A stretch of 64,000 nt of DNA from Parabacteroides sp. (GTDB lineage Bacteria; Bacteroidota; Bacteroidia; Bacteroidales; Tannerellaceae). Under the pieces are notes generated by a model. It had not been told where the DNA came from and did no database searches. It was given only the letters and a program-made list of their open reading frames with translations. Shown here in pieces: positions 43,097 to 52,209 of the stretch (the first letter of the stretch is position 1; the number at the start of each line of letters is the position of its first letter). Both the position numbers and the translations under genes were made by a program. Location of the stretch: NCBI GenBank assembly GCA_019417325.1, contig DXVO01000029.1:1-64000 (forward strand), written 5' to 3'.

Positions 43097-43924
43097 ATGA
43101 TTACATTAAAAGAAGCAACGCTCTGTTATAAAAAGAATAAGCCAATATTAGAGCATATCAACCTGGATATAGCCTCCGGTTGTATCTATGGCTTATTAGG
43201 CAAAAATGGCGAAGGAAAGACCACCTTATTAAACATATTAAGTGGGCAGATTTTCCTGGACAGTGGTTCTTGCCAAGTATTCGACGAGAACCCGGCGGAA
43301 AGGAACGTAAGCCTGCTCCAAAAGCTATTCTTGCTTCCGGAAGAAATCTCTTCGCCTGATGTAACAGCGGAGGCATATATAAAAATGTATGCTCCCTTCT
43401 ATCCTTCTTTCAGGGAAGATATTTTCAAAAGCTGTTTTGACCAACTGGAAATAGATGCTACCGCACGGTTAAACAAAATGTCGCAAGGGCAGCGCAAAAA
43501 AGTGGCAATCACTCTTGCTCTTTCGGCACATACCCCTCTCCTGCTGATGGACGAACCGACAAACGGGCTGGATATTCCGTCGAAAACTATTTTTCGCAAA
43601 TTGGTCGCCTCTTTCACGGAAGAAAACCAGACAATTATCATCTCTACCCACCAGGTTCGTGACTTGGAAAGTCTGATCGATTCGGTCTTAATACTGGATA
43701 ATAAGGATTTCCTGATGAATTGCAGCCTGAACGAGGTTTCTTCCAAACTGTTTTTCCACTTGGTCAGACCAGATGAGAAAGTCCTCTACTCGGAAACGAC
43801 TCCGATGGGAACGATGGGAGTTGGCGAAAACCAGGACGGGGAAACTACTTCCGTATCATTGGAACTCTTATTCAATGCTGCCACCCAGCATTCTGCTGAA
43901 ATAAAAAGATTATTCAACCGATAA
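43097..43924 (+). CDS. ABC transporter ATP-binding protein
   Basis: 275 residues. Walker A GLLGKNGEGKTT (about 33-44), signature MSQGQRKK, Walker B LLLMDEPTNGLD, H-loop STHQ. The signature has Gln for the usual second Gly-Gly pattern, as in other exporters of this group. The C-terminal 60 residues are a specific extension. It forms an ABC-2-like exporter with the permease encoded 12 bases downstream. The operon includes a YtrA-type regulator, a layout often tied to envelope stress or peptide antibiotics; it lies divergent from the CXXX peptide operon, but a functional link is only suggested by position. Confidence 0.93.
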   Translation: MITLKEATLCYKKNKPILEHINLDIASGCIYGLLGKNGEGKTTLLNILSGQIFLDSGSCQVFDENPAERNVSLLQKLFLLPEEISSPDVTAEAYIKMYAPFYPSFREDIFKSCFDQLEIDATARLNKMSQGQRKKVAITLALSAHTPLLLMDEPTNGLDIPSKTIFRKLVASFTEENQTIIISTHQVRDLESLIDSVLILDNKDFLMNCSLNEVSSKLFFHLVRPDEKVLYSETTPMGTMGVGENQDGETTSVSLELLFNAATQHSAEIKRLFNR

Positions 43925-43936
43925 ATATACTCCGAC

Positions 43937-44665
43937 ATGAAAAATCAATTAAGTTTACAACGCATAAAATATTTACTGTTGGCGGACTGGATGGAGAATA
44001 AAACTAAGTTCCTCTATTTAATGGGGGCTTATATGGCTGCACTTCTTATATTTATTGTCTCTGTTATTAATTCCGGCACGGTAATATTCCGGTCTGAACA
44101 GCTACAAGGCTTCTACATTTTAGGCGGATTGGGGACATTTATTTATTACTGTAACTATGCCGGAAAGAAGGTTCATTTCCCTAAAGGAGTTTATATGACT
44201 CTTCCCGCCAGTACATTAGAGAAATTTCTATCCATATTGACAGTCGGTAGTATTATTGCCTTGATTTATATTCTTTTGGTACATATTACAACATTTACAA
44301 CAATAATAATTGCTCAGGAAAATATAGCTATTGAATGGCAAAAAATAAGCGACCTTTTGCCATTTTTTCTACCGATAGCCTTGTTTATGTCGTCCTTATT
44401 TTTCCTTTCGTATATCACATTTTCCAAACATGCCTTTCTGATTGCCATATGCGGTTCTGCGATGATGATGATTGCCGGGACACTGCTTGCACGTTTCTTA
44501 CTCAATGGTATGTTGTTTTTTGATCCCGCAACGATTACAGCAGAATCTCCTTTAATGAACATGTTCAAGTTCATATGGCTATATTATGGGCGTATTTTAA
44601 TTATCGCCACCATAGTAATTCTTTATGTGGCTTATCTAAAACTTAAAGAAAAAGAATTGCGATGA
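43937..44665 (+). CDS. ABC transporter permease
   Basis: 242 residues with six predicted membrane helices (for example FLYLMGAYMAALLIFIVSVI, FLSILTVGSIIALIYILLVHI, ILIIATIVILYVAYL). Sequence is little conserved, as usual for these ABC-2-type subunits. It pairs with the ATPase encoded just upstream; substrate unknown. Its stop overlaps the start of the regulator gene by 4 bases. Confidence 0.88.
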   Translation: MKNQLSLQRIKYLLLADWMENKTKFLYLMGAYMAALLIFIVSVINSGTVIFRSEQLQGFYILGGLGTFIYYCNYAGKKVHFPKGVYMTLPASTLEKFLSILTVGSIIALIYILLVHITTFTTIIIAQENIAIEWQKISDLLPFFLPIALFMSSLFFLSYITFSKHAFLIAICGSAMMMIAGTLLARFLLNGMLFFDPATITAESPLMNMFKFIWLYYGRILIIATIVILYVAYLKLKEKELR

Positions 44666-45039
44666 ACTATAATACAAACCAATCCATATTTATCCAGATA
44701 GCCGAACGGATATGCGACCGTGTATTGAGCGGTGAATACCAAGAAGAAGCACGTATTCCGTCGGTACGTGAAATGGCTGTCGAGATGGAGGTGAATCCGA
44801 ACACAATCATGCGTACATTCGAGCGTCTGCAAACACATGGTATCATTTACAATAAACGTGGTATCGGTTATTTTATCTCTCCGGAAGCAGAAAACAAAAT
44901 ACGCCGTATGCGGCGTAACCAATTTGTAGAAGAGGTCCTCCCTTCTGTTTTCAAAGAAATGAATTTACTTGGAATCAGTCTGGATGAACTAACAGAAGCT
45001 TACACATTATATACATCCATTAATACAGAAAAGTCATGA
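44662..45039 (+). CDS. GntR-family transcriptional regulator, YtrA type
   Basis: 125 residues: a winged helix at about 5-75 (SIFIQIAERICDRVLSGEYQEEARIPSVREMAVEMEVNPNTIMRTFERLQTHGII, GIGYFI) and a short helical C-terminal dimerisation tail, which is the YtrA subfamily layout (no ligand-binding FCD or UTRA domain). Usually an autorepressor of its own ABC operon. The palindromes at 42901-42942 and the start-site dyad at about 43059 are likely targets, and 11453 a possible distant one. Confidence 0.92.
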   Translation: MNYNTNQSIFIQIAERICDRVLSGEYQEEARIPSVREMAVEMEVNPNTIMRTFERLQTHGIIYNKRGIGYFISPEAENKIRRMRRNQFVEEVLPSVFKEMNLLGISLDELTEAYTLYTSINTEKS

Positions 45040-45125
45040 AAAAAAGTAATAAGATATTTTTCCTGTTGATGGCAACTTTATATCTCTTGCCATTCCTGAT
45101 ATGCCTGTTTTATGCCATCTCATAA
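45036..45125 (+). CDS. 29-residue membrane peptide ending the ABC/GntR operon
   Basis: An ATG overlapping the regulator's stop (ATGA arrangement) opens 29 codons ending at TAA 45123-45125: MKKSNKIFFLL, then a hydrophobic run (MATLYLLPFLICLFYAIS). Basic start plus one membrane helix and translational coupling make a real small protein likely. It might be a subunit or regulator of the ABC transporter. No homologue is recalled. Confidence 0.6.
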   Translation: MKKSNKIFFLLMATLYLLPFLICLFYAIS

Positions 45126-45135
45126 AACAAAATTA

Positions 45136-45202
45136 ACAAGTGACAGTTGAGCTTTGCGCTCGGTATATAAATCGGCAGAAAGCCGAAATGACTGTCACTT
45201 GT
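45136..45202. repeat. Interspersed-type inverted repeat
   Basis: ACAAGTGACAGT (45136-45147) and ACTGTCACTTGT (45191-45202) are a perfect 12-bp inverted repeat enclosing a small stem CGGC-AGAAA-GCCG. It is followed by GTCAACTGTCAACT, a short tandem of the same theme. It sits between convergent genes and looks like a mobile or REP-like element. Confidence 0.6.
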
Positions 45203-45215
45203 CAACTGTCAACTA

Positions 45216-45240
45216 TAAAAAAGGGTTTTACCCTTTTTTA
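45216..45240. terminator. Bidirectional terminator
   Basis: TAAAAAAGGGT and ACCCTTTTTTA around a TTT loop form a symmetrical terminator shared by the ABC/GntR operon and the minus-strand gene, whose last codons lie within it. Confidence 0.85.
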
Positions 45241-45755
45241 TCATATGGCGAAGGCATCGGCATTCCTTCCTTTATATACTCATCATATACTACAGTTGGG
45301 TGATCCATAGGTGATGCTCTATTATATTCTTCCTTGAAGTTTCCACGGCGGAAGTTTTTCAATTTAAGATTTTCTGTGCCATAGGTACGTAAAGTTTCCT
45401 TTTTATTTCCGGTAAGAGAGCTCTCTACCACTTCCGAATCCAAAATATTCAATTTGGGAGTAAGAGTCGGCAAGAGTTTCTGTTCCAACAATCCACGATA
45501 AGCACCTATATACTCACACCAAACGGAATCCCCACGCATAAAGATACGATAGGTATAATTAGACCATGCAGTCCGGATATGGATTTCACGGTCCCAGATC
45601 TCGATACATGCCTCGGAATCAAACTGAGGATCTTTGATTTTAACACGCTTCAAACCTTGCATTTTCTCAAATACATTTGTCTGCCATTTATCAGAATGCA
45701 TTATTTCCTCGATAATTTCAGGCATTTTTTCCTTAATTTCAAACTGTATCTTCAT
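45228..45755 (-). CDS. Hypothetical protein
   Basis: 175 residues, no signal peptide or membrane helix. Mixed alpha/beta with a central MRGDSVWCEYIGAYRGLL segment and a polar C-terminus ending GMPMPSPYDKKG. The composition and codon use are like the neighbours, so the gene is believed real. No family is recognised. It stands alone between the terminator and serB, which is divergent. Confidence 0.75.
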   Translation of the reverse strand: MKIQFEIKEKMPEIIEEIMHSDKWQTNVFEKMQGLKRVKIKDPQFDSEACIEIWDREIHIRTAWSNYTYRIFMRGDSVWCEYIGAYRGLLEQKLLPTLTPKLNILDSEVVESSLTGNKKETLRTYGTENLKLKNFRRGNFKEEYNRASPMDHPTVVYDEYIKEGMPMPSPYDKKG

Positions 45756-45877
45756 TCTGTGTGCCTGCCAGTCAGGACTTTTTAAGGTCGCCAGGTTCTA
45801 TAGTTAGACAATAATATCTCTTTATGTGTAACAATTACAAAGTGTTTTTTGTTACTTAAATCGTCAAATTATGTACA

Positions 45878-45893
45878 TAACTTTGTACCTTTG
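45878..45893 (+). promoter_or_regulatory. serB: Overlapping -7 boxes before serB
   Basis: TAACTTTG (45878-45885) directly abuts TACCTTTG (45886-45893), two -7 consensus boxes in tandem. No -33 box stands at the right distance. Either one leaves a leader shorter than 30 bases to the ATG at 45912, and both exclude an upstream start at 45849. Confidence 0.45.
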
Positions 45894-45911
45894 TCCACAA
45901 ATATAATAAAT

Positions 45912-47138
45912 ATGCAACAAAAAGACGAAATAATACTGATAAATATTAATGGAACAGACCGTCCGGGAGTAACTGCGGCACTTACCGAAATTCTGGCAAA
46001 AAATAATGCGGTTATTTTAGATATAGGTCAGGCTGACATTCATAATAATTTATCTCTGGGCATTCTATTTCAAAGTTGTGAAGGAAATTCGGGAGATATT
46101 CTGAAAGAATTATTGTTCAAAAGCTATGAATTGGATGTAAATATCCGTTTCAATCCGATTACAGAAGAGGCTTACGACCAGTGGGTTTCCATGCAGGGAA
46201 AGAACCGGTACATCATCACGATTGTAGGACGTAAACTTACAGCAAAACAGATAGCGGGCGTCACCCGCATTGTAGCCGAGCAGGGAATGAATATCGACGA
46301 TATCAAGCGTCTTACTGGACGTATCCCCTTGGATGAAAATGCCCGTACACCAAAAGCCAGTGTTGAGTTCTCTGTCAGGGGCACCCCGTGTAACAAGGAA
46401 GAAATGCAGGCTGCATTCATGAAACTTTCGTCTGAACAGGAAATGGACATTTCATTCCAGGAGGAAAGTATGTTCCGCCGTATGCGCCGCTTGATTTGTT
46501 TCGATATGGACTCTACCCTGATTGAAACAGAAGTTATTGACGAACTGGCCATACGTGCCGGTGTAGGCGACCAAGTAAAGGCAATTACCGAAGCCGCCAT
46601 GCGCGGGGAAATCGACTTTAATGAAAGTTTCCGCCAGCGTTGTGCCCTGCTGAAGGGATTGGATGTTTCTGTCATGCAGGAAATAGCAGAAAGCCTTCCG
46701 ATTACCGAAGGTGTGGACCGCCTGATGCGTATCCTCAAGAAAATCGGATTCAAGATTGCCATCCTTTCCGGAGGATTCACTTACTTCGGAAATTACCTGA
46801 AACAGAAATATAATATCGACTACGTATATGCCAATGAGTTGGAAGTAGAAGACGGTAAGCTGACCGGACGTCACTTGGGTGATATCGTTGACGGCAAGCG
46901 TAAAGCCGAACTCCTCCGCCTGATTGCGCAGGTAGAAAATGTGGATATTCGCCAGACGGTAGCTGTAGGCGATGGGGCCAACGATCTGCCGATGATCAGT
47001 ATTGCCGGACTGGGTATTGCCTTTCATGCCAAACCGAAAGTAAAAGCCAACGCCCAACAATCTATCTCGACAATCGGGCTGGATGGTATTTTATATTTCC
47101 TGGGATACAAAGATTCTCATTTAGATGAACAGATATAA
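45912..47138 (+). CDS. serB: Phosphoserine phosphatase SerB with ACT domains
   Basis: 408 residues from the ATG at 45912. Two ACT-like domains at about 6-80 (NGTDRPGVTAALTEIL) and 100-185 (GRKLTAKQIAGVTRIVAEQG) precede the HAD catalytic domain: CFDMDSTLIETE (Asp198, Asp200), ILSGGFTYFG (Ser), and the VAVGDGANDLPMI motif. It performs the last step of serine synthesis in the cytoplasm; ACT domains suggest control by serine or another amino acid. A two-gene tail (Dabb protein and C-GCAxxG-C-C protein) follows closely. Confidence 0.96.
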   Translation: MQQKDEIILININGTDRPGVTAALTEILAKNNAVILDIGQADIHNNLSLGILFQSCEGNSGDILKELLFKSYELDVNIRFNPITEEAYDQWVSMQGKNRYIITIVGRKLTAKQIAGVTRIVAEQGMNIDDIKRLTGRIPLDENARTPKASVEFSVRGTPCNKEEMQAAFMKLSSEQEMDISFQEESMFRRMRRLICFDMDSTLIETEVIDELAIRAGVGDQVKAITEAAMRGEIDFNESFRQRCALLKGLDVSVMQEIAESLPITEGVDRLMRILKKIGFKIAILSGGFTYFGNYLKQKYNIDYVYANELEVEDGKLTGRHLGDIVDGKRKAELLRLIAQVENVDIRQTVAVGDGANDLPMISIAGLGIAFHAKPKVKANAQQSISTIGLDGILYFLGYKDSHLDEQI

Positions 47139-47160
47139 TTAAACTTTAAAAAGTAGCTAT

Positions 47161-47463
47161 ATGGTAAGACACATCGTAATGTTCAAACTGACAGAGTTTG
47201 CCACTCCGGCTGAGAAAACAGCTAAAATGCAAGAGATTAAATCCAAACTGGAAGCATTAATCCATAAAATCGATGTTCTGCGTCTGATACGGGTAGATTT
47301 CAATATCAATCCGGCCGAAACCTGGGACATCATTCTTACAACAGAACTCGATTCGCTGGAAGACGTTAGCACATATGCTAACCACCCCGAACATGTTGCC
47401 GTATCTAAAGGCATCATCGGACCGGTTAAAGCAGACAGAGCTTGCGTGGATTACGAATTTTAA
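47161..47463 (+). CDS. Dabb (stress-responsive A/B barrel) family protein
   Basis: 100 residues, a single ferredoxin-like dimeric A/B barrel: VRHIVMFKL at the start, LRLIRVDFNINPAETWDIILTTEL, and YANHPEHVAVSKGI. These motifs define the Dabb family. Biochemical role unclear; some members are stress-induced, others are enzymes. It starts 22 bases after serB and is probably co-transcribed. Confidence 0.9.
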   Translation: MVRHIVMFKLTEFATPAEKTAKMQEIKSKLEALIHKIDVLRLIRVDFNINPAETWDIILTTELDSLEDVSTYANHPEHVAVSKGIIGPVKADRACVDYEF

Positions 47464-47485
47464 GAAACAGGAACTCTATTATATT

Positions 47486-47956
47486 ATGAGAGAATTTGAT
47501 TTGGAGGACCGCGTAAACCAGGCGGTCTGTAATTTTGAATCAGGTTACAATTGCGCCCAGTCTGTATTTCTTGCCTATAGCGATATCTTTGAAATGGATT
47601 TGGAAATAGCTAAAAAGATGTCTGTTTCTTTCGGGGGAGGATTAGGACGTATGCGTGAAGTCTGCGGAACAGTCAGTGCAATGGCTATGCTGGCAGGTTT
47701 CAAATATCCTGTAATGGACCCGCAAGACCAGGAAGCCCGTAAAAAGAATTATGGTATTGTACAGCAAATGGCAGAGATGTTTAAAGAAAAGAACGAAACA
47801 ATTATATGCCGGAATCTTTTGAAGTCAATAAATACTGATAGCTCTCCGGCTCCGGAGATCCGTACTAAAGAATATTATGCGCGACGCCCGTGTACAAAGT
47901 TTGTAGAAGACGCCGCACGCATAGCAGGAAAAATGCTGAAAGGTGAATTGGATTGA
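47486..47956 (+). CDS. C-GCAxxG-C-C family redox protein
   Basis: 156 residues from the ATG at 47486; a longer frame from 47375 overlaps the Dabb gene and is rejected. Cysteines at 15, 23 (YNCAQSVF), 60 (MREVCGTVSAM), 108 and 136 form the pattern of the C_GCAxxG_C_C family, together with the SFGGGLGR loop. These proteins are presumed redox-active or metal-binding; no reaction is established. It lies 22 bases after the Dabb gene. Confidence 0.9.
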   Translation: MREFDLEDRVNQAVCNFESGYNCAQSVFLAYSDIFEMDLEIAKKMSVSFGGGLGRMREVCGTVSAMAMLAGFKYPVMDPQDQEARKKNYGIVQQMAEMFKEKNETIICRNLLKSINTDSSPAPEIRTKEYYARRPCTKFVEDAARIAGKMLKGELD

Positions 47957-47960
47957 TAGC

Positions 47961-48671
47961 TCAGGCTATCAATCTGATTTGTGTTACATACCCCAGGCTT
48001 TTTATATCGCTGAATAAACTTGTATACGAGGATTGTGCCTTCACATTTACTTTATAGGTTATGATGGCCTTATCCTGTTCATATAGTGATTCGAAGGATA
48101 CGCTTACAATATAAATACTCCTGTTCTCCAATATCTTACGAACCATTTTCAAATCAGGGGTAGCTGTCGAACAGGTAATCGTAAGTATCTTGTTCACCCC
48201 GTTCAGGAACATCCGTTTTTCCAGTCTTTCCAAGCTTATCAATATAAATAAAGTCAGTAGAGTAGCCAATATGGCAGGTAAATACATGCCGGCACCTACC
48301 CCCAACCCAATTACAGCCATTACCCAGATACAGGCAGCGGTGGTCAGTCCGTGGATACTTCCGTGGCTTTGCATAATCGCTCCGGCACCCAAGAAACCTA
48401 TACCGGTAAGAACCTGGGCTGCAATACGTCCGGGGTCTCCATTCAGAAAGTTTGGATATATTTGAGGTATCCAGATGGAAATCAACATAGCAGCAGTAGA
48501 ACCCATACATATCAGGGTAAACGTACGCATCCCTGCTTCCCGTCTCCTGAACTGACGTTCAATACCTACAATAGCACCAAGAAAAAAACTGAAGGCTAAC
48601 CTTATCCCCGCCGTATACGGGGTTATTGTGGTGCTCTCTAATATTTCACTCAGATGTTCAATTATATACAT
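47961..48671 (-). CDS. MgtC/SapB family membrane protein
   Basis: 236 residues. Four to five N-terminal membrane helices with the family signature GAIVGIERQFRRREAGMRTFTLICMGS and GILGAGAIMQSHG-like segment (GIGFLGAGAIMQ), then a C-terminal cytoplasmic ACT-like domain (about 150-236). Such proteins influence magnesium homeostasis or ATP synthase in other bacteria; the role in Bacteroidales is not known. It converges with the C-GCAxxG-C-C gene with a 4-base gap. Confidence 0.92.
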   Translation of the reverse strand: MYIIEHLSEILESTTITPYTAGIRLAFSFFLGAIVGIERQFRRREAGMRTFTLICMGSTAAMLISIWIPQIYPNFLNGDPGRIAAQVLTGIGFLGAGAIMQSHGSIHGLTTAACIWVMAVIGLGVGAGMYLPAILATLLTLFILISLERLEKRMFLNGVNKILTITCSTATPDLKMVRKILENRSIYIVSVSFESLYEQDKAIITYKVNVKAQSSYTSLFSDIKSLGYVTQIRLIA

Positions 48672-48858
48672 AGCTCAATCATATTATTCAGTTCGTTTTT
48701 TCAATCCCTATATACTTTAAAAACAAAAGACATGCGCTTCGCGTTCAGAAAATATATGGTTTTATACGCAAATGTATATATTTATTGGATACATGACTTT
48801 CTTTCATTTCATTTTCGTCTCGTATAAATTGCTACAATAATAGTCCGTTATACAATAA

Positions 48859-48891
48859 AAAAGAAGGGCTTGCCTGGCAAGCCCTTCTTTT
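48859..48891 (-). terminator. Terminator of the alpha-galactosidase gene
   Basis: AAGAAGGGCTT and AAGCCCTTCTT flank a short GCCTGGC loop; on the minus strand a TTTTTTATTG run follows. Located 20 bases after the stop at 48911. Confidence 0.9.
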
Positions 48892-48910
48892 CCTTTAAAT
48901 GAATTATTTC

Positions 48911-51067
48911 TTACCTTACTTCCGTAATCTCTATTACATGGCTAACCGTATGACGGCTTGAGAAAACCGGAATACCAACCTTCATCAGAAATTCACCGGA
49001 ATAAGTCATTGTACCGGGCATTCTTGATTTTGTTCCGGGAACCAGATTTATCTCTTTCAACTCATACCGGGCATCTTTCTTCAGGCCTTGCAAACGAAGC
49101 GGTTGAAGCATTTCTGCATAACGTGGATGGATATCGAAAGCGAAAAGGACTGCTTTACTTTGCGCCTCATTGGCATACAGGAAGGCTGCATGGTCGCTTT
49201 CGTATGGAGATTTCAAACGATACTGGTCGCCATCCAGAATCACATCAGAAAGACGTTTGAAGTTGGCAACAGCCTCTTTGCAATATTGTAAATCAGCAGG
49301 TTCCATTTCATGCAGACGGATATCGAAACCTAATTTGCACATCATAGCAACATCCGTACGGAACTTAACCGGCTGCTTACCCCAGCTGGTAACATGTGCT
49401 GCCATACTCTTTACCGGGAAGAAATGAGAGAATCCCCACTGGATAAAAAGACGTTCTACCGGATCGGTATTATCACTTGGCCAAAATTCAGTGAAATACT
49501 TCAATGCTTCATAATCAGAACGTCCACCACCACCGGAGCAAAGCATCATCGGCAGATTGGGATATTTAGCCTTGATTCGTTCCAATACGCTATATAATCC
49601 GCGTACATATTCTATATAAAGATGAGATTGCTTGTCTTTCAGATAAGCAGAGTAGATATTGGTAATCGGACTGTTGCAATCCCATTTAAAGTATGCAATG
49701 CCCGGATATTTCGTCATCAACCCATCGACAACACCATATACATAATCCTGTACTTCCGGATTGCTCAGATCGAGAACCATCTGGTTTCTGAAATAATACT
49801 CATCGCGATTAGGCAGATGAATCACCCAGTCCGTATGTTTCTCATACAGTTCACTCTTCGGATTTACCATTTCAGGCTCAATCCAAAGACCGAATTTAAT
49901 GCCTTTATCGGTTGCTTCTTTCACCAGTTTGCCAATACCGTTTGGCAATTTTGTAACAGTTTCCGTCCAGTCTCCCAATCCTTGATGGTCACTGCTACGG
50001 GGATATTTATTGGCAAACCAGCCATCATCTAGCAAAAACATATCGACACCTAAGTCTGCTGCTTCTCCCATGATTTCCACCAGTTTATCTTCATTGAAAT
50101 CAAAATAGGTAGCCTCCCAGTTATTCAATAAAGTCATACGGGATTTCTCGCCGTCTTTCAATTGATATTTACGAGCCCAACGGTGGAAGTCACGGCTTGC
50201 TTTTCCTTTTCCTTCCGAACTGTAGGTAAAGATAAATTCAGGTGTACGGAATACAACACCCGGTTTCAATGTATACTCCGAAGCATATGGATTAATACCG
50301 GAAAGGATACGCAGACCGTTCAAATTATCTACCTCAAAAGTAAAACGATAGTTGCCTGTCCATCCGATGGTTCCGAACAATACTTCTCCGGAATTTTCCT
50401 CCGCTTTTTCATCAAGAGCAAGTAAAAAGAACGGAGAACAGAACATATTGGCACGGCTGCCTAATTTTGTATCCAATATCTTCTTGCCGAAAGAAAGTTC
50501 GCTTTCTCTCATATTTACTTCGTGTGCCCAATCTCCGGCAAACTCAGTGAGATAATATTTGTCACTGTTCAGGTGAAGTAAGGAAGACGCATAATTATAT
50601 AATGTAACAGGCTTCTTCTCATTATGGGATATTTCGGCATATTCCTTAATAATGTTTTCCTTCGGATAAGCGATGAAATGCAATTTTACTTCTACCGGAT
50701 AAACTTCATCACGCAGGATAATTACAGTTTCATTAGCACCCGGTTGCATCTGTTTCGTTTCATGGGATACGTACTTTAGCAATAAAGAGGGGTTACCATC
50801 ATTGTGAAGGACACGGATCGCCGGCTCAAAATAGTCTTCCATACCATGTGTCAGATAAGCTTCTCTTCCTAATGGCAACTGGTCGATGTCTGAGCTAAAA
50901 GATAACTTTTGTCCTAAATAAGATTGATACAACCGACCATTGGCTTCATCTACCTTATATATAAGGCTGATATTGTCTGTTGTGATCGGAATGATTGTTT
51001 TAGCACTTGCATGAAACACAGTAGTAAATGCAACCATGCACACGAATAGAATGTGTCTGATTTTCAT
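48911..51067 (-). CDS. GH36 alpha-galactosidase, exported
   Basis: 718 residues, signal peptide ending FHASA. GH36 hallmarks: the N-terminal beta-supersandwich, then LLNNWEATYFDFNEDKL, FLLDDGWF, FGLWIEPEMVNP, the nucleophile motif YFKWDCNS and the acid/base motif CSGGGGRSDYEAL. It hydrolyses terminal alpha-galactose from raffinose-type sugars, galactomannan or host glycans. Exported to the periplasm. Single gene with its own promoter and terminator, not part of either SusC/SusD locus. Confidence 0.96.
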   Translation of the reverse strand: MKIRHILFVCMVAFTTVFHASAKTIIPITTDNISLIYKVDEANGRLYQSYLGQKLSFSSDIDQLPLGREAYLTHGMEDYFEPAIRVLHNDGNPSLLLKYVSHETKQMQPGANETVIILRDEVYPVEVKLHFIAYPKENIIKEYAEISHNEKKPVTLYNYASSLLHLNSDKYYLTEFAGDWAHEVNMRESELSFGKKILDTKLGSRANMFCSPFFLLALDEKAEENSGEVLFGTIGWTGNYRFTFEVDNLNGLRILSGINPYASEYTLKPGVVFRTPEFIFTYSSEGKGKASRDFHRWARKYQLKDGEKSRMTLLNNWEATYFDFNEDKLVEIMGEAADLGVDMFLLDDGWFANKYPRSSDHQGLGDWTETVTKLPNGIGKLVKEATDKGIKFGLWIEPEMVNPKSELYEKHTDWVIHLPNRDEYYFRNQMVLDLSNPEVQDYVYGVVDGLMTKYPGIAYFKWDCNSPITNIYSAYLKDKQSHLYIEYVRGLYSVLERIKAKYPNLPMMLCSGGGGRSDYEALKYFTEFWPSDNTDPVERLFIQWGFSHFFPVKSMAAHVTSWGKQPVKFRTDVAMMCKLGFDIRLHEMEPADLQYCKEAVANFKRLSDVILDGDQYRLKSPYESDHAAFLYANEAQSKAVLFAFDIHPRYAEMLQPLRLQGLKKDARYELKEINLVPGTKSRMPGTMTYSGEFLMKVGIPVFSSRHTVSHVIEITEVR

Positions 51068-51186
51068 GTTCTTGTTTAATTAATAATGTTAGATTTTCTT
51101 GATTTTATAGGTAACACGATATTTTTCAATTAGTAAATTACTGAACTACTCAATAAATTCATGGTATTAATAAACAAATATGCAAA

Positions 51187-51216
51187 CAAAGATAGAATAT
51201 TTATCTAAAATGCCAA
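51187..51216 (-). promoter_or_regulatory. Promoter of the alpha-galactosidase gene
   Basis: Minus-strand TTG (51216-51214), 19-base spacer, TATCTTTG (51194-51187), in agreement with the Bacteroidetes consensus. The leader to the ATG is about 115 bases. Confidence 0.65.
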
Positions 51217-51234
51217 CGTAACTCTTAACAAAAG

Positions 51235-51268
51235 AAAAAAGGCACCTACAAACGTAGATGCCTTTTTT
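51235..51268 (-). terminator. Terminator of the pyrK-pyrD operon
   Basis: AAAAAAGGCA-C-CTAC and GTAG-A-TGCCTTTTTT form a long stem with one mismatch and an AAAC loop. It lies 30 bases after the pyrD stop and is symmetrical enough to work on both strands. Confidence 0.85.
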
Positions 51269-51297
51269 CTTTAAATATAGATGAAATATGTCTTCAA

Positions 51298-52209
51298 TCA
51301 AGCATCAAGTGCTCCAATCAGTTCTTTTACACTCTTAAATCCATGATGGTCGCAATATTCATTCATTCCGTCAATCACTGTAATGCCGACTGCCGGATCA
51401 ATAAAGTTGTATGTACCAATCTGGATAGCAGTTGCACCCGCTAACATAAATTCCACTGCATCCTTCCAATTGGAAATACCCCCCAAACCTATTATAGGAA
51501 TCTTCACTGCTTTATAGGTCTGCCATACCATACGCAACGCTATCGGTTTTACACAAGGTCCCGACAAACCGCCGGTTATTGTAGATAATACAGGTTTACG
51601 TTTCTCTGCATCGATAGCCATACCTAACATTGTATTAATAAGAGATACAGAGTCTGCACCTTCGGCTTCCACCGCTCTTGCGATCTCGGTAATATCTGTT
51701 ACATTAGGGGAAAGCTTTACAATAAGTGTTTTAGGATATACTTTACGAACGGCTTTTACTACTTCGGAGGCTCCGCAAGTAGTCACTCCGAAAGCCATAC
51801 CGCCTTGTTTCACATTCGGACAGGAGATGTTCAATTCGATAGCCGGAATTTTATCCAATGCGGCAATCTTTTCGGCACATTCCACATAAGTTTCTATGGA
51901 AGAACCGCTTACATTCACAATCATATTCGTATCAATATCCTTGATTTCCGGATAAATATGTTCAGCAAAATAGGCTGCACCTTTATTCTGCAAACCTACA
52001 GCGTTCAACATTCCGGAAGGAGTTTCCGCCATACGGGGATACAAGTTCCCTTCCCGTGGCTGGATAGTCGTTCCTTTTACGAAGATACCGCCCAAACGGG
52101 AAATATCCATAAAGTCGGAATATTCAATTCCATATCCGAAAGTACCCGATGCTGTCATAACCGGGTTCTTTAACTGCAAGTTTCCTATGTTTACGTTTAA
52201 TTCAGCCAT
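51298..52209 (-). CDS. pyrD: Dihydroorotate dehydrogenase, catalytic subunit (class 1B)
   Basis: 303 residues, FMN-binding TIM barrel. Recognisable segments: LKNPVMTASGTFGYG, ELNISCPNVKQGG, LIVKLSPNVTDITEIA, GGLSGPCVKPIALRMVWQ and IIGLGGISNWKDAVEFMLAGATAIQIGT. Converts dihydroorotate to orotate in pyrimidine synthesis; class 1B because pyrK, encoding the electron-transfer subunit, is directly upstream with a 13-base overlap. Confidence 0.96.
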   Translation of the reverse strand: MAELNVNIGNLQLKNPVMTASGTFGYGIEYSDFMDISRLGGIFVKGTTIQPREGNLYPRMAETPSGMLNAVGLQNKGAAYFAEHIYPEIKDIDTNMIVNVSGSSIETYVECAEKIAALDKIPAIELNISCPNVKQGGMAFGVTTCGASEVVKAVRKVYPKTLIVKLSPNVTDITEIARAVEAEGADSVSLINTMLGMAIDAEKRKPVLSTITGGLSGPCVKPIALRMVWQTYKAVKIPIIGLGGISNWKDAVEFMLAGATAIQIGTYNFIDPAVGITVIDGMNEYCDHHGFKSVKELIGALDA

